Origin: an uncultured Limnohabitans sp.
GTDB lineage: Bacteria > Pseudomonadota > Gammaproteobacteria > Burkholderiales > Burkholderiaceae_C
Assembly: GCA_937928195.1 (NCBI GenBank)
Contig: CALEYZ010000151.1
Span: 1 to 21,578, forward strand
Direction of reading: 5' to 3'
Length of the DNA stretch: 21,578 bases
Part shown: positions 1 to 7,222 of the stretch, piece after piece
Numbering within the stretch: position 1 is the stretch's first letter
Layout: each line of letters starts with the position of its first letter
Notes under the pieces: generated by a model
The model's input: only the letters and a program-made list of their open reading frames with translations
Database searches by the model: none
Told to the model about the DNA's origin: nothing
Program-made: the position numbers and the translations under genes

Positions 1-341
1 TCGCCGATGTCAAAGCTGAGGTCAATCGCACCATGGATTTGGAAGAGCTCAAGAAGATGAAAGACACGATGGAGGAGGCGGCACGCGATGTGGAAGGCTC
101 CGTTCAGTCAACCGCCATTGATTTTGAAAAGCAGTGGAACGACACCACGGCAGGTCTTTCTACCGAGTCGACGCACACGCCTTGGGAGCCCCCCCCTCCG
201 GTTTACAAGCACCCTGGCAAAAAGTTTCGTTTGAAACAAGCCGCAGTGCCTCAGTGGTACAAGTCACGCGCAGGTGTGCGCACCAAAACACAGTCGGGCG
301 CTGCACGTGTGGCGCGCTATCGACCTACCAAACTGGGTTAA
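1..341 (+). CDS. tatB: TatB, Sec-independent translocase subunit (5' end outside window)
   Basis: The open frame enters from the left edge (first complete codon at 3) and ends with TAA at 341; the ATG at 33 is internal. The N-terminal membrane helix and most of the amphipathic helix lie outside the window. What remains is the charged helical part (LEELKKMKDTMEEAARDV) and a low-complexity, proline-rich then basic tail, as expected for the poorly conserved TatB C-terminus. In the family, TatB binds the twin-arginine signal together with TatC in the inner membrane. The assignment rests mainly on the position 6 bases upstream of tatC plus this helix/tail pattern, because the diagnostic N-terminus is not visible. 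A run of eight C (189-196) encodes part of the Pro stretch WEPPPPVYK. Confidence 0.85.
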   Translation, partial: ADVKAEVNRTMDLEELKKMKDTMEEAARDVEGSVQSTAIDFEKQWNDTTAGLSTESTHTPWEPPPPVYKHPGKKFRLKQAAVPQWYKSRAGVRTKTQSGAARVARYRPTKLG

Positions 342-347
342 TTTTCC

Positions 348-1142
348 GTGTCTGAACCTTCCCAAAAGCCCGAAGACGAATTGGCTGGCACCGAGCAGCC
401 CTTCGTGTCCCATTTGATGGAATTGCGCGATCGCCTGGTTCGTGCCATGGCAGGCGTGGGTGTGGCAGCGGCCATCTTGGCCATCTTCCCTGGTCCCGCC
501 GAGCTCTACGATTTGTTGGCCGCGCCTTTGGTTGCACATTTGCCGGCTGGCACCACGCTCATTGCCACCTCGGTCATTTCACCGTTCATGGTGCCGCTCA
601 AAATTTTGATGATGGCGGCTTTTTTGCTGGCCTTGCCGGTGGTGCTTTATCAAGTTTGGGCCTTCATTGCGCCAGGCTTGTATGCGCATGAAAAACGCTT
701 GGTCATGCCTTTGGTCATTTCCAGCACGGTCTTGTTTTTCATTGGCGTTGCGTTTTGCTATTTCTTTGTCTTTGGCCAAGTCTTTAAATTCATTCAAAGT
801 TTTGCGCCTAAAAGTATCACGGCGGCCCCTGACATTGAGGCTTATTTGGGCTTCGTGTTGAACATGTTCTTGGCCTTTGGCCTGGCCTTTGAGGTGCCCA
901 TTGCGGTGGTGGTTCTGGCGCGTTTGGGTGTTGTCAGCATTGAAAAGCTGAAAGACTTTCGGGGCTACTTTGTGGTCTTGGCCTTTGTCATTGCGGCCAT
1001 CGTGACACCGCCCGATGTGGTTTCACAATTGGCGTTGGCCATCCCCATGTGCCTGCTTTACGAGATGGGCATTTGGGCGGCGCAGTTGTTCATCAAGCAC
1101 ACACAAGCGCCCAAGGAAGACTCAGCGTCCACTTCGCCTTAA
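348..1142 (+). CDS. tatC: TatC, Sec-independent protein translocase channel/receptor
   Basis: TatC is the six-helix inner-membrane receptor that recognises twin-arginine signal peptides and nucleates the Tat pore. The 264-residue product has the usual length. It shows the cytoplasmic N-terminal MELRDRLVRA motif, the GLYAHEKR loop containing the conserved acidic residue used for signal binding, and FGLAFEVP with the conserved membrane Glu. Six hydrophobic segments are apparent, and the tail is hydrophilic. The start is GTG, 6 bases after the tatB stop, with no clear Shine-Dalgarno sequence, so translational coupling to tatB is likely. No better in-frame start precedes the conserved region. The gene converges on the protease gene, with a hairpin in the 27-base gap. 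Confidence 0.97.
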   Translation: MSEPSQKPEDELAGTEQPFVSHLMELRDRLVRAMAGVGVAAAILAIFPGPAELYDLLAAPLVAHLPAGTTLIATSVISPFMVPLKILMMAAFLLALPVVLYQVWAFIAPGLYAHEKRLVMPLVISSTVLFFIGVAFCYFFVFGQVFKFIQSFAPKSITAAPDIEAYLGFVLNMFLAFGLAFEVPIAVVVLARLGVVSIEKLKDFRGYFVVLAFVIAAIVTPPDVVSQLALAIPMCLLYEMGIWAAQLFIKHTQAPKEDSASTSP

Positions 1143-1161
1143 GTGCCCGTCTGCGGCACTT
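1141..1161. terminator. Stem-loop between convergent tatC and protease genes
   Basis: AAGTGCC (1141-1147) pairs perfectly with GGCACTT (1155-1161) around a 7-base loop. The stem starts inside the tatC stop codon and ends 8 bases before the protease stop. There is no T-run on either side, so it is not a classic intrinsic terminator. It may act as a bidirectional 3'-end stabiliser or a weak terminator for both genes. Confidence 0.45.
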
Positions 1162-1169
1162 GACGCCGA

Positions 1170-2321
1170 TCAACGACGCACGGGTCGTGTGCCCGGTGTG
1201 ACCCGCATTTCCAAGGTCTTGCCATTTCTTTGTAGCAAGACCACAGCCGCTTCACCGGGTTTCAAAGCCGCAACGCGCGACAGCATCTCGGGCACATCGC
1301 CCACGCCCTGACCCGCTACTTTCAAAATCAGATCGCCTGGTTGCAGGCCTGCTTTGGCGGCGGGGCTGTTTTGCAACACGCCGTTGATCAGGACACCCTT
1401 GGGCAACTCGCCTGAGTTTTTGTCTTTGGCAATGCCAAAACTTTCAGCCAACTCTGCGGTCAAAGGGCGCGGCTCGACACCAATCCATCCGCGAGTGACT
1501 TTGCCATCCTTGATCAGGGCGTCCATGATTTGCGTGGCGGTTGACACGGGCACGGCAAAACCGATGCCCATGTTGCCGCCAGAACGCGAGTAGATGGCCG
1601 TGTTGATGCCCATCAGGGCACCGCTGGCGTCGACCAAGGCGCCGCCTGAGTTGCCAGGGTTGATGGCCGCGTCGGTTTGAATGAAGTTTTCGAAGGTGTT
1701 AATGCCCAGTTGTTTGCGACCCAATGCGCTCACAATGCCTGACGTCACGGTTTGGCCCATACCAAAAGGATTGCCAATGGCCAAGACAGCGTCGCCCACT
1801 TGCAAGGCTTCAACCCGACCCAGCACAATCACGGGCAAGTGGGGCAGGTCAATTTTGAGCAAGGCCAAATCGGTTTCAGGATCCGTGCCAATGACCTTGG
1901 CCTGCGCGGTGCGGCCATCGTTCAGCACCACTTCAATGCCATCTGCGCTTTCAATCACGTGGTTGTTGGTGAGGATGTAGCCCTCAGGGCTGACGATCAC
2001 GCCACTGCCCATGCCACCGCTGGGGGCGTCGTCTTCAGGTTCTTCAAAAAATCGAAACCAAGGATCGGCTTTGCGTGATTTGCCCCGCGCTTTTTGCTGC
2101 ACGTTGATGCTAACCACCGCAGGGGCCGCCTTTTGGGCGGCTTGGCGGAAACTGCCCCCAGGGGCTGCACTCGCGTTGCCATCGTCTCGGGCTTGCGTGA
2201 AGGACACGGTGGTGCCCGTTGCGGGGCGTTTGAGCCAGCCAGGCTGAAGCGTTGCAACCACAAACCATGCCGCCACCAGGACCGTCACAGTTTGGGAAAA
2301 TAGGAGCCAAATTCTTTTCAT
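1170..2321 (-). CDS. DegS/AlgW-like membrane-anchored trypsin-like serine protease, one PDZ domain
   Basis: This is an HtrA-family periplasmic protease. From the ATG at 2321 (MKRIWLLF) it has 383 residues. An N-terminal anchor helix covers about residues 5-25. The trypsin-like domain has the catalytic triad His121 (TNNHVIES), Asp151 (DPETDLALL) and Ser225 (NPGNSGGAL). A single C-terminal PDZ domain covers about 290-375 (GWIGVEPRPL to the end). One anchor plus one PDZ is the DegS/AlgW layout; those family members cut an anti-sigma factor in the envelope stress response. A charged insertion at about 77-102 resembles the longer LA loop of DegP/DegQ, so the substrate role is uncertain. The frame is open back to 2378, and an ATG at 2330 is another possible start. 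It diverges from the Nif3 gene and converges with tatC. Confidence 0.9.
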   Translation of the reverse strand: MKRIWLLFSQTVTVLVAAWFVVATLQPGWLKRPATGTTVSFTQARDDGNASAAPGGSFRQAAQKAAPAVVSINVQQKARGKSRKADPWFRFFEEPEDDAPSGGMGSGVIVSPEGYILTNNHVIESADGIEVVLNDGRTAQAKVIGTDPETDLALLKIDLPHLPVIVLGRVEALQVGDAVLAIGNPFGMGQTVTSGIVSALGRKQLGINTFENFIQTDAAINPGNSGGALVDASGALMGINTAIYSRSGGNMGIGFAVPVSTATQIMDALIKDGKVTRGWIGVEPRPLTAELAESFGIAKDKNSGELPKGVLINGVLQNSPAAKAGLQPGDLILKVAGQGVGDVPEMLSRVAALKPGEAAVVLLQRNGKTLEMRVTPGTRPVRR

Positions 2322-2405
2322 GATTTGCATTGTGTCGTAAGCCTTGAATCTCTGCCAAGGCCATGAGATGCGCCACAATAGCCTTTCACCCTAAATGAGA
2401 TTGCC
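2322..2405. promoter_or_regulatory. Divergent intergenic region of protease and Nif3-family genes
   Basis: These 84 bases should hold the 5' signals of both divergent genes. CACAAT at 2374-2379 is a plausible -10 element for the rightward gene and would place a transcript start about 20 bases before its ATG, but no good -35 lies at the right distance. No convincing sigma-70 or sigma-E pair is visible for the leftward protease gene. Confidence 0.25.
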
Positions 2406-3164
2406 ATGACAGATTTCAAGACGCTGCTTCAAGCGTTTGACCAACTTTTGCAGCCAGAACGCTTCAAAGACTACGGACCCAATGGCCTGCAGGTTGAAGG
2501 CAAGCCGGCGGTTCAAAAATTGGTCTCGGGTGTCACCGCCAGCCGCGAACTGATCGACGCCGCCATCGCGGTCAAGGCCGATGCCATTTTTGTGCACCAC
2601 GGTTTGTTTTGGCGCGGCCAAGATGGCCGGGTGGTGGGTTGGATGAAAGAGCGCCTGCAAAGGTTGCTGGCGCACAACATCAACCTGTACGCCTACCACT
2701 TGCCACTCGATGCACACCCCGAGTTGGGTAACAACGCACAGCTGGGCAAGGTCTTGGGCCTGCAAGCGCAAGCTTGGTGCGGTGATCAAAATCTGGTCAG
2801 CGTCGGGCAATCACGAAATAACCAAGCCTTTGACAATGCCGATGCCCTTGCGTCGCATGTTCAGGCTGTCTTGGGCCGGTCGATCACGTGCGTTGCGCCG
2901 ACTGTGCAGCCGGTTCGCCGCATTGCGTGGTGCACGGGCGGCGCGCAGTCGTATTTCGAGGCCGCCATTGCCGAAGGTGTTGATGCGTTTATCACCGGCG
3001 AAATCTCAGAGCCACAGGCCCACATCGCCAGAGAAACAGGTGTTGCCTTTTTGGCTTGTGGCCACCATGCAACCGAGCGCTATGGCGCACCAGCGGTTGC
3101 ATCGCACGTTGCCGCCGCACTGGGCATAGAGCACCAGTTCATTGACATTCCCAATCCCGCCTAA
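2406..3164 (+). CDS. Nif3-like dinuclear metal-centre protein (YbgI family)
   Basis: The family forms toroidal hexamers with a two-metal centre and a GTP-cyclohydrolase-like fold; the physiological substrate is not settled. This 252-residue protein has the expected length. It carries the metal-binding signatures: the HH pair of IFVHHGLFW (about residues 60-68), the Asp/His segment HLPLDAHPELGNN (about 98-110), and near the C-terminus ITGEISEPQ followed by ACGHHATERYG, which supplies the last His and Glu ligands. The ATG at 2406 begins a typical N-terminus, with only a weak GAGA-type ribosome site. pdxA starts 4 bases after the stop, so the two are probably one transcript. Confidence 0.92.
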   Translation: MTDFKTLLQAFDQLLQPERFKDYGPNGLQVEGKPAVQKLVSGVTASRELIDAAIAVKADAIFVHHGLFWRGQDGRVVGWMKERLQRLLAHNINLYAYHLPLDAHPELGNNAQLGKVLGLQAQAWCGDQNLVSVGQSRNNQAFDNADALASHVQAVLGRSITCVAPTVQPVRRIAWCTGGAQSYFEAAIAEGVDAFITGEISEPQAHIARETGVAFLACGHHATERYGAPAVASHVAAALGIEHQFIDIPNPA

Positions 3165-3168
3165 AGCC

Positions 3169-4248
3169 ATGACCCGCGCCATGCCGCCCTTGCAAGCCAT
3201 TGCCATCACGCCAGGAGATCCTTGTGGCATCGGCCCTGAAATCATTGCCAAAGCCTATTTGAAAGATGCGCTGGCGCCCTCAACTGCCGGCCCTGCGGTG
3301 ACTCACCGCTGTTTTGTGGCGGGAGATGTTCAGTTGATGGAGAAGGCCGTCGGGCTGGTCGACCCGACAGGTCAACACCTGCGTGTGAGGCAAATTCAAA
3401 ACGCTGATGAGTCTTGCGACTGCCCTGTGGGGGTGCTGCCTGTTTTACAGGTGGCGAAGCTGTCTGATGCATTGGCATGGGGCCAAATTCAAGCCGAAGC
3501 AGGTCGTTTTGCGGGTGAATGTGTGCAATGGGCTGCCCGTGCCGCGCTGCAAAACAAAATCGCGGCCGTGGTCACAGCGCCTTTGCACAAAGAGGCTTTG
3601 TCGGCGGCTGGCGCCCCCTTCAATGCGTTTCCCGGCCATACCGAGTTGCTTCAAACAGAGGCTGCGCGCCACGCAAACCTGCCCTTGGCGCAGATGCCTG
3701 TTCGCATGATGCTGGCCAATGACGATTTGCGGACCGTGTTAGTGAGCATTCACGTTTCCATGCGTCAAGCGCTCGATGCGGTCACTTACGACAATGTGCT
3801 CCAAAGCTTGCGCATCACGCATCAAGCCCTGAGTCGGTTGTTGGGGCGTCCACCCAAAATTGGCGTGGCAGGCCTCAACCCGCATGCCGGCGAGGGTGGT
3901 TTGTTTGGGCGTGAAGAGATTGACATCATTCAGCCCGCCATGTCGCAAGCCTTGACTGAGGGTTTGGATGTTCATGGGCCCTTCGCGCCAGATACCATCT
4001 ACATGCGGGCCCGACGTAAAGTCAATGGCCCTGGGGAATTTGATGTGGTGCTGGCCATGTACCACGACCAAGGGCTGATTCCCGTCAAATACATGGGACT
4101 GGAGCAGGGCGTCAATGTCACTTTGGGTCTACCTTTGGTCCGAACCAGCCCCGATCACGGCACAGCTTTTGACATTGCTGGAAAAGGCGTGGCAGATGCC
4201 GCAAGTTTGGTGGCCGCAATTCGCATGGCGCATCAATTGATTGGCTGA
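3169..4248 (+). CDS. pdxA: 4-hydroxythreonine-4-phosphate dehydrogenase PdxA
   Basis: PdxA oxidises 4-phosphohydroxy-L-threonine with NAD(P) in the DXP-dependent pathway to pyridoxal phosphate; the product is used by PdxJ. The 359-residue protein begins MTRAMPPLQ and runs into the family hallmark AITPGDPCGIGPEI. The three metal-ligand histidines are visible: His195 (SIHVSMR), His239 (LNPHAGEGG) and His299 (MYHDQGLIP). His157 in PGHTELLQ lies in the substrate pocket. It is about 30 residues longer than the 329-residue E. coli protein, mostly in the first half. The ATG at 3169, 4 bases after the previous stop, is preferred over an in-frame TTG at 3142 inside that gene. The ATG at 3181 is also possible. 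Confidence 0.95.
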   Translation: MTRAMPPLQAIAITPGDPCGIGPEIIAKAYLKDALAPSTAGPAVTHRCFVAGDVQLMEKAVGLVDPTGQHLRVRQIQNADESCDCPVGVLPVLQVAKLSDALAWGQIQAEAGRFAGECVQWAARAALQNKIAAVVTAPLHKEALSAAGAPFNAFPGHTELLQTEAARHANLPLAQMPVRMMLANDDLRTVLVSIHVSMRQALDAVTYDNVLQSLRITHQALSRLLGRPPKIGVAGLNPHAGEGGLFGREEIDIIQPAMSQALTEGLDVHGPFAPDTIYMRARRKVNGPGEFDVVLAMYHDQGLIPVKYMGLEQGVNVTLGLPLVRTSPDHGTAFDIAGKGVADAASLVAAIRMAHQLIG

Positions 4249-4253
4249 GGGCA

Positions 4254-4284
4254 CTGGAAAAAGCCCCCGCCAGTCGGCTACAAT
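4254..4284 (+). promoter_or_regulatory. Probable sigma-70 promoter of petABC
   Basis: A strong -10 hexamer TACAAT lies at 4279-4284 in the only real gap before petA. The best -35 candidate, CTGGAA at 4254-4259, is poor and sits at a long 19-base spacing. A transcript from here would have a leader of roughly 30 bases ending in AGAGGA (4313-4318), the petA ribosome site. CCGCC (4267-4271) and GGCGG (4286-4290) flank the -10 as an inverted repeat, which may be chance. Confidence 0.5.
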
Positions 4285-4323
4285 CGGCGGTTAACCCTGA
4301 TACCGATTCGCTAGAGGATTCTC

Positions 4324-4920
4324 ATGAGTGATACCCCAGTCGACAACAGCAAAAGGACGTGGCTGATTGCCTCAACTTGTGCTGGCGCCGTAGGCGCAGG
4401 CTTCGTCGCCACCCCGTTCGTCAGTTCTTTCCAGCCATCTGAGCGTGCCAAGGCCGCTGGTGCAGCTGTTGAGGTTGATATTTCTGACGTCAAGCCTGGT
4501 GAGAAGCTCACCGTTGAATGGCGCGGTAAACCCGTTTGGATCATGCGCCGCACGGCTGAACAGGTTGAAGCTTTGAAGAAGTTGGATGGTCAATTGGCCG
4601 ATCCTGCTTCCGATCGCAAAGCCTATCCCACACCCGAATACGCCAAAAACGCACACCGCTCTATCAAACCAGAGTTCATGGTGGCCGTTGGTATTTGCAC
4701 CCACTTGGGTTGCTCGCCTGGCGACAAGTTCCAAGCTGGCCCACAGCCTTCTTTGCCTGACGATTGGCAAGGTGGTTTCTTGTGCGCTTGCCACGGTTCC
4801 ACTTTTGACTTGGCGGGTCGCGTGTTTAAAAACAAACCCGCTCCTGATAATCTGGAAGTGCCGCCGCACATGTACCTGTCCGACAGCAGACTGCTGATCG
4901 GTGAAGACAAGAAGGCTTGA
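4324..4920 (+). CDS. petA: Rieske [2Fe-2S] subunit of cytochrome bc1 complex
   Basis: PetA takes an electron from ubiquinol at the Qo site and passes it to cytochrome c1. The 198-residue protein has a short cytoplasmic N-terminus, a single hydrophobic helix (about residues 12-35) and a periplasmic Rieske domain. Box 1 CTHLGC is at 125-130 and box 2 CACHGS at 154-159. Cluster ligands are therefore Cys125, His127, Cys154 and His157, with Cys130-Cys156 as the conserved disulphide. Rieske proteins are normally exported folded by Tat and keep the signal as an anchor. Here the motif reads SKRTWLIAS, with Lys9-Arg in place of Arg-Arg (codons aaa agg). First gene of petABC, with ribosome site AGAGGA. 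Confidence 0.97.
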   Translation: MSDTPVDNSKRTWLIASTCAGAVGAGFVATPFVSSFQPSERAKAAGAAVEVDISDVKPGEKLTVEWRGKPVWIMRRTAEQVEALKKLDGQLADPASDRKAYPTPEYAKNAHRSIKPEFMVAVGICTHLGCSPGDKFQAGPQPSLPDDWQGGFLCACHGSTFDLAGRVFKNKPAPDNLEVPPHMYLSDSRLLIGEDKKA

Positions 4921-4931
4921 GGGGAATCATC

Positions 4932-6341
4932 ATGGCTGAATTCAAGGAAATCTCCCCCAACGCCTCTGCTGGCGAAAAGCTCCTGAACTGGGTGGACAAC
5001 CGCTTCCCAGCGTCTAAGCTCTACAAAGAGCACATGAGCGAGTATTACGCGCCCAAAAACTTCAACTTCTGGTACATCTTCGGATCGCTGTCGTTGCTGG
5101 TCTTGGTCATCCAAATCGTCACCGGTATTTTCTTGGTGATGCATTACAAACCCGATGCCAATGTTGCTTTTGCATCTGTGGAATACATCATGCGTGATGT
5201 GCCATGGGGTTGGCTCATTCGCTACATGCACTCCACAGGCGCTTCTGCGTTCTTCATCGTGGTGTATTTGCACATGTTCCGCGGTCTCATGTATGGCAGC
5301 TATCGCAAGCCCCGTGAACTGGTCTGGATCTTTGGCTGTGCCATCTTCTTGTGCCTGATGGCTGAAGCTTTCATGGGTTACTTGTTGCCTTGGGGTCAAA
5401 TGTCCTACTGGGGCGCCCAGGTGATCGTGAACCTGTTCTCCGCCATTCCTTTCATTGGCCCCGATTTGGCCTTGCTGATCCGCGGCGACTTCGTGGTGGG
5501 CGATGCCACTTTGAATCGCTTCTTCAGCTTCCACGTCATTGCAGTGCCTTTGGTTCTGCTTGGCTTGGTGGTGGCGCACATCATTGCGTTGCACGAAGTC
5601 GGCTCTAACAACCCCGATGGCATCGAAATCAAAGGTCCCAATGCACCGAAAGATGCAGCGGGCCATCCTTTGGACGGCATTCCATTCCACCCTTACTACT
5701 CCGTGCATGATATCTTTGCGGTCAGCATGTTCTTGTTTGTGTTCTCGGCCATCATCTTCTTTGCGCCTGAGTTTGGTGGTTACTTCCTGGAATACAACAA
5801 CTTCATTCCGGCCGATCCATTGAAGACGCCTTTGCACATTGCACCGGTGTGGTACTTCACGCCTTATTACTCCATGCTGCGTGCCATTACCAGCGAAATG
5901 ATGTACGTGCTCATCATTTGCGTGGTCTTGGGTGCTGTGTTGGCTGTACGCAAAAACGCATTGCCCAGCATCTTGAAGGCTGGCATTGTGGGCGGTGCTG
6001 TGGTGATTTCCGCCATGATGTTGGCCATCGACGCTAAGTTCTGGGGTGTGGTGGTCATGGGCGGTGCTGTGGTCATCATGTTCTTCTTGCCATGGCTCGA
6101 CAACAGCCCTGTCAAATCTATTCGTTACCGTCCCGACTGGCACAAATACGTGTACGCCGTGTTCGTGATCAACTTCTTGATCTTGGGCTACTTGGGCGTG
6201 CAGCCACCTTCACCCATTGGTGAGCGTGTTTCACAAGTGGGAACTCTGTTCTATTTCGGCTTCTTCTTGTTGATGCCTTGGTGGAGCAAGTTGGGCACAC
6301 CTAAAGCCGTGCCTGATCGCGTTACTTTCGTTGCGCACTAA
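4932..6341 (+). CDS. petB: Cytochrome b subunit of cytochrome bc1 complex
   Basis: PetB carries hemes bL and bH and forms the Qo and Qi quinone sites in the inner membrane. The 469-residue protein contains both cytochrome b halves. Heme ligands are His100 and His114 (YMHSTGASAFF, VVYLHMFRG) and His201 and His216 (FFSFHVIAVP, VVAHIIALHEVGSNNPDG). The second pair is spaced by 15 residues rather than the 14 of mitochondrial cytochrome b. The Qo motif, usually PEWY, reads PVWY at 305-308. The C-terminal part has additional hydrophobic segments. The ATG at 4932 has a good ribosome site (AGGGGA) that overlaps the petA stop; the in-frame TTG at 4917 is not needed. Confidence 0.97.
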   Translation: MAEFKEISPNASAGEKLLNWVDNRFPASKLYKEHMSEYYAPKNFNFWYIFGSLSLLVLVIQIVTGIFLVMHYKPDANVAFASVEYIMRDVPWGWLIRYMHSTGASAFFIVVYLHMFRGLMYGSYRKPRELVWIFGCAIFLCLMAEAFMGYLLPWGQMSYWGAQVIVNLFSAIPFIGPDLALLIRGDFVVGDATLNRFFSFHVIAVPLVLLGLVVAHIIALHEVGSNNPDGIEIKGPNAPKDAAGHPLDGIPFHPYYSVHDIFAVSMFLFVFSAIIFFAPEFGGYFLEYNNFIPADPLKTPLHIAPVWYFTPYYSMLRAITSEMMYVLIICVVLGAVLAVRKNALPSILKAGIVGGAVVISAMMLAIDAKFWGVVVMGGAVVIMFFLPWLDNSPVKSIRYRPDWHKYVYAVFVINFLILGYLGVQPPSPIGERVSQVGTLFYFGFFLLMPWWSKLGTPKAVPDRVTFVAH

Positions 6342-6359
6342 GCCCAGGAGTATTTGAAA

Positions 6360-7127
6360 ATGAAATCAATTCAAAAATTTGCACTGGGTTTGTGTGTGGC
6401 CATTGCATCCTTAACAGGTGCACAAGCATCCGGTGGTAACACCATTGCTTGGGACAAAGCGCCTGTTAACACCAGCGATTTGGGCTCTTTGCAAAACGGC
6501 GCCAAGCTGTTCGTCAATTACTGCTTAAACTGCCACTCTGCTGCCTTCATGCGTTACAACCGCTTGCAAGACATCGGTTTGACCAACCAACAGATCAAGG
6601 ACAACCTGTTGTTCTCCACTGACAAAGTGGGCGACACCATGAAGGCCAACATCGATCCCAAGCAAGCCAAAGACTGGTTTGGTGCGGTGCCTCCAGACCT
6701 GACTTTGGTGGCCCGTTCCCGTTCAGGCCACGGTGGCACAGGTGCAGATTACCTGTACACATATTTGCGCACTTACTACCGTGACGAAGCAAAACCCACA
6801 GGTTGGAACAACTTGGCATTCCCCAATGTCGGTATGCCCAATCCCTTGTGGCAATTGCAAGGCGAGCGCCAGCCCGTCTACGAAGAGCGCCAAGAACACG
6901 GTCAAACCACACACGTTTTTGTGGGTTGGAAGCAAGTCACACCAGGTGCTTTGACGCCTTTGCAATACGACAAAGCTGTGGGCGATTTGGTCAATTACAT
7001 GCAATGGATGGCCGAGCCTGCCCAAAACAACCGTGTCCGTCTGGGCATGTGGGTTTTGCTGTTCTTGGCTGGCTTTACCTTCATCGCATGGCGCTTGAAC
7101 GCTGCTTACTGGAAAGACATCAAGTAA
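6360..7127 (+). CDS. petC: Cytochrome c1 subunit of cytochrome bc1 complex
   Basis: PetC receives electrons from the Rieske protein and passes them to soluble or membrane cytochrome c. The 255-residue precursor has a Sec signal peptide (MKSIQKFALGLCVAIASLTG, probable cleavage after AQA at 21-23). The single heme-c site is CLNCH at 55-59, followed by the cytochrome c1-typical SAAFMRYNR. Met159 (NVGMPNP) is the likely axial ligand. A C-terminal helix anchors the protein (about 228-247, ending AAYWKDIK). The ATG at 6360 follows AGGAG (6346-6350). Last gene of the operon, and followed by two stem-loops. Confidence 0.97.
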   Translation: MKSIQKFALGLCVAIASLTGAQASGGNTIAWDKAPVNTSDLGSLQNGAKLFVNYCLNCHSAAFMRYNRLQDIGLTNQQIKDNLLFSTDKVGDTMKANIDPKQAKDWFGAVPPDLTLVARSRSGHGGTGADYLYTYLRTYYRDEAKPTGWNNLAFPNVGMPNPLWQLQGERQPVYEERQEHGQTTHVFVGWKQVTPGALTPLQYDKAVGDLVNYMQWMAEPAQNNRVRLGMWVLLFLAGFTFIAWRLNAAYWKDIK

Positions 7128-7136
7128 GAACTCGTG

Positions 7137-7155
7137 ATTCGGGCCTTGCCCGAAT
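7137..7155 (+). terminator. First petC 3' stem-loop (no T-run)
   Basis: ATTCGGGC (7137-7144) pairs perfectly with GCCCGAAT (7148-7155) around a 3-base loop. It starts 9 bases after the petC stop. No T-tract follows, so by itself it looks like an mRNA 3'-end stabiliser standing in front of the following terminator hairpin. Confidence 0.5.
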
Positions 7156-7160
7156 TGATG

Positions 7161-7206
7161 GAGTGGGCAGGCCCGCCAACCCGGTGGCTTCCCACTCTTT
7201 TTGATT
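7161..7206 (+). terminator. Rho-independent terminator after petC
   Basis: GAGTGGG (7161-7167) pairs with CCCACTC (7191-7197), and additional GCC/GGC pairs can form inside the loop. The stem runs into a T-rich tail (7196-7209, broken by C, G and A). It lies only 3-4 bases before the sspA ribosome site at 7210, so it must either be leaky or serve as a control element between petABC and sspAB. Confidence 0.75.
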
Positions 7207-7222
7207 TTTAGGAGCCTTCACC

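Noticed and set aside
3142..3168. TTG start extending PdxA into the Nif3-family gene
   Set aside because: The ATG at 3169 leaves a normal 4-base gap and the extra nine residues add no conserved sequence.
4249..4266. GGGC...GCCC inverted repeat after pdxA as a terminator
   Set aside because: Only 4 base pairs and no T-run, and it overlaps the petA promoter region; too weak to call.
4623..6143. A 506-codon open frame antisense to petA/petB
   Set aside because: It lies opposite highly conserved petB in mirror codon register, has a His/Gln-rich composition typical of reverse-complemented membrane-protein codons, no ribosome site, and no family resemblance.
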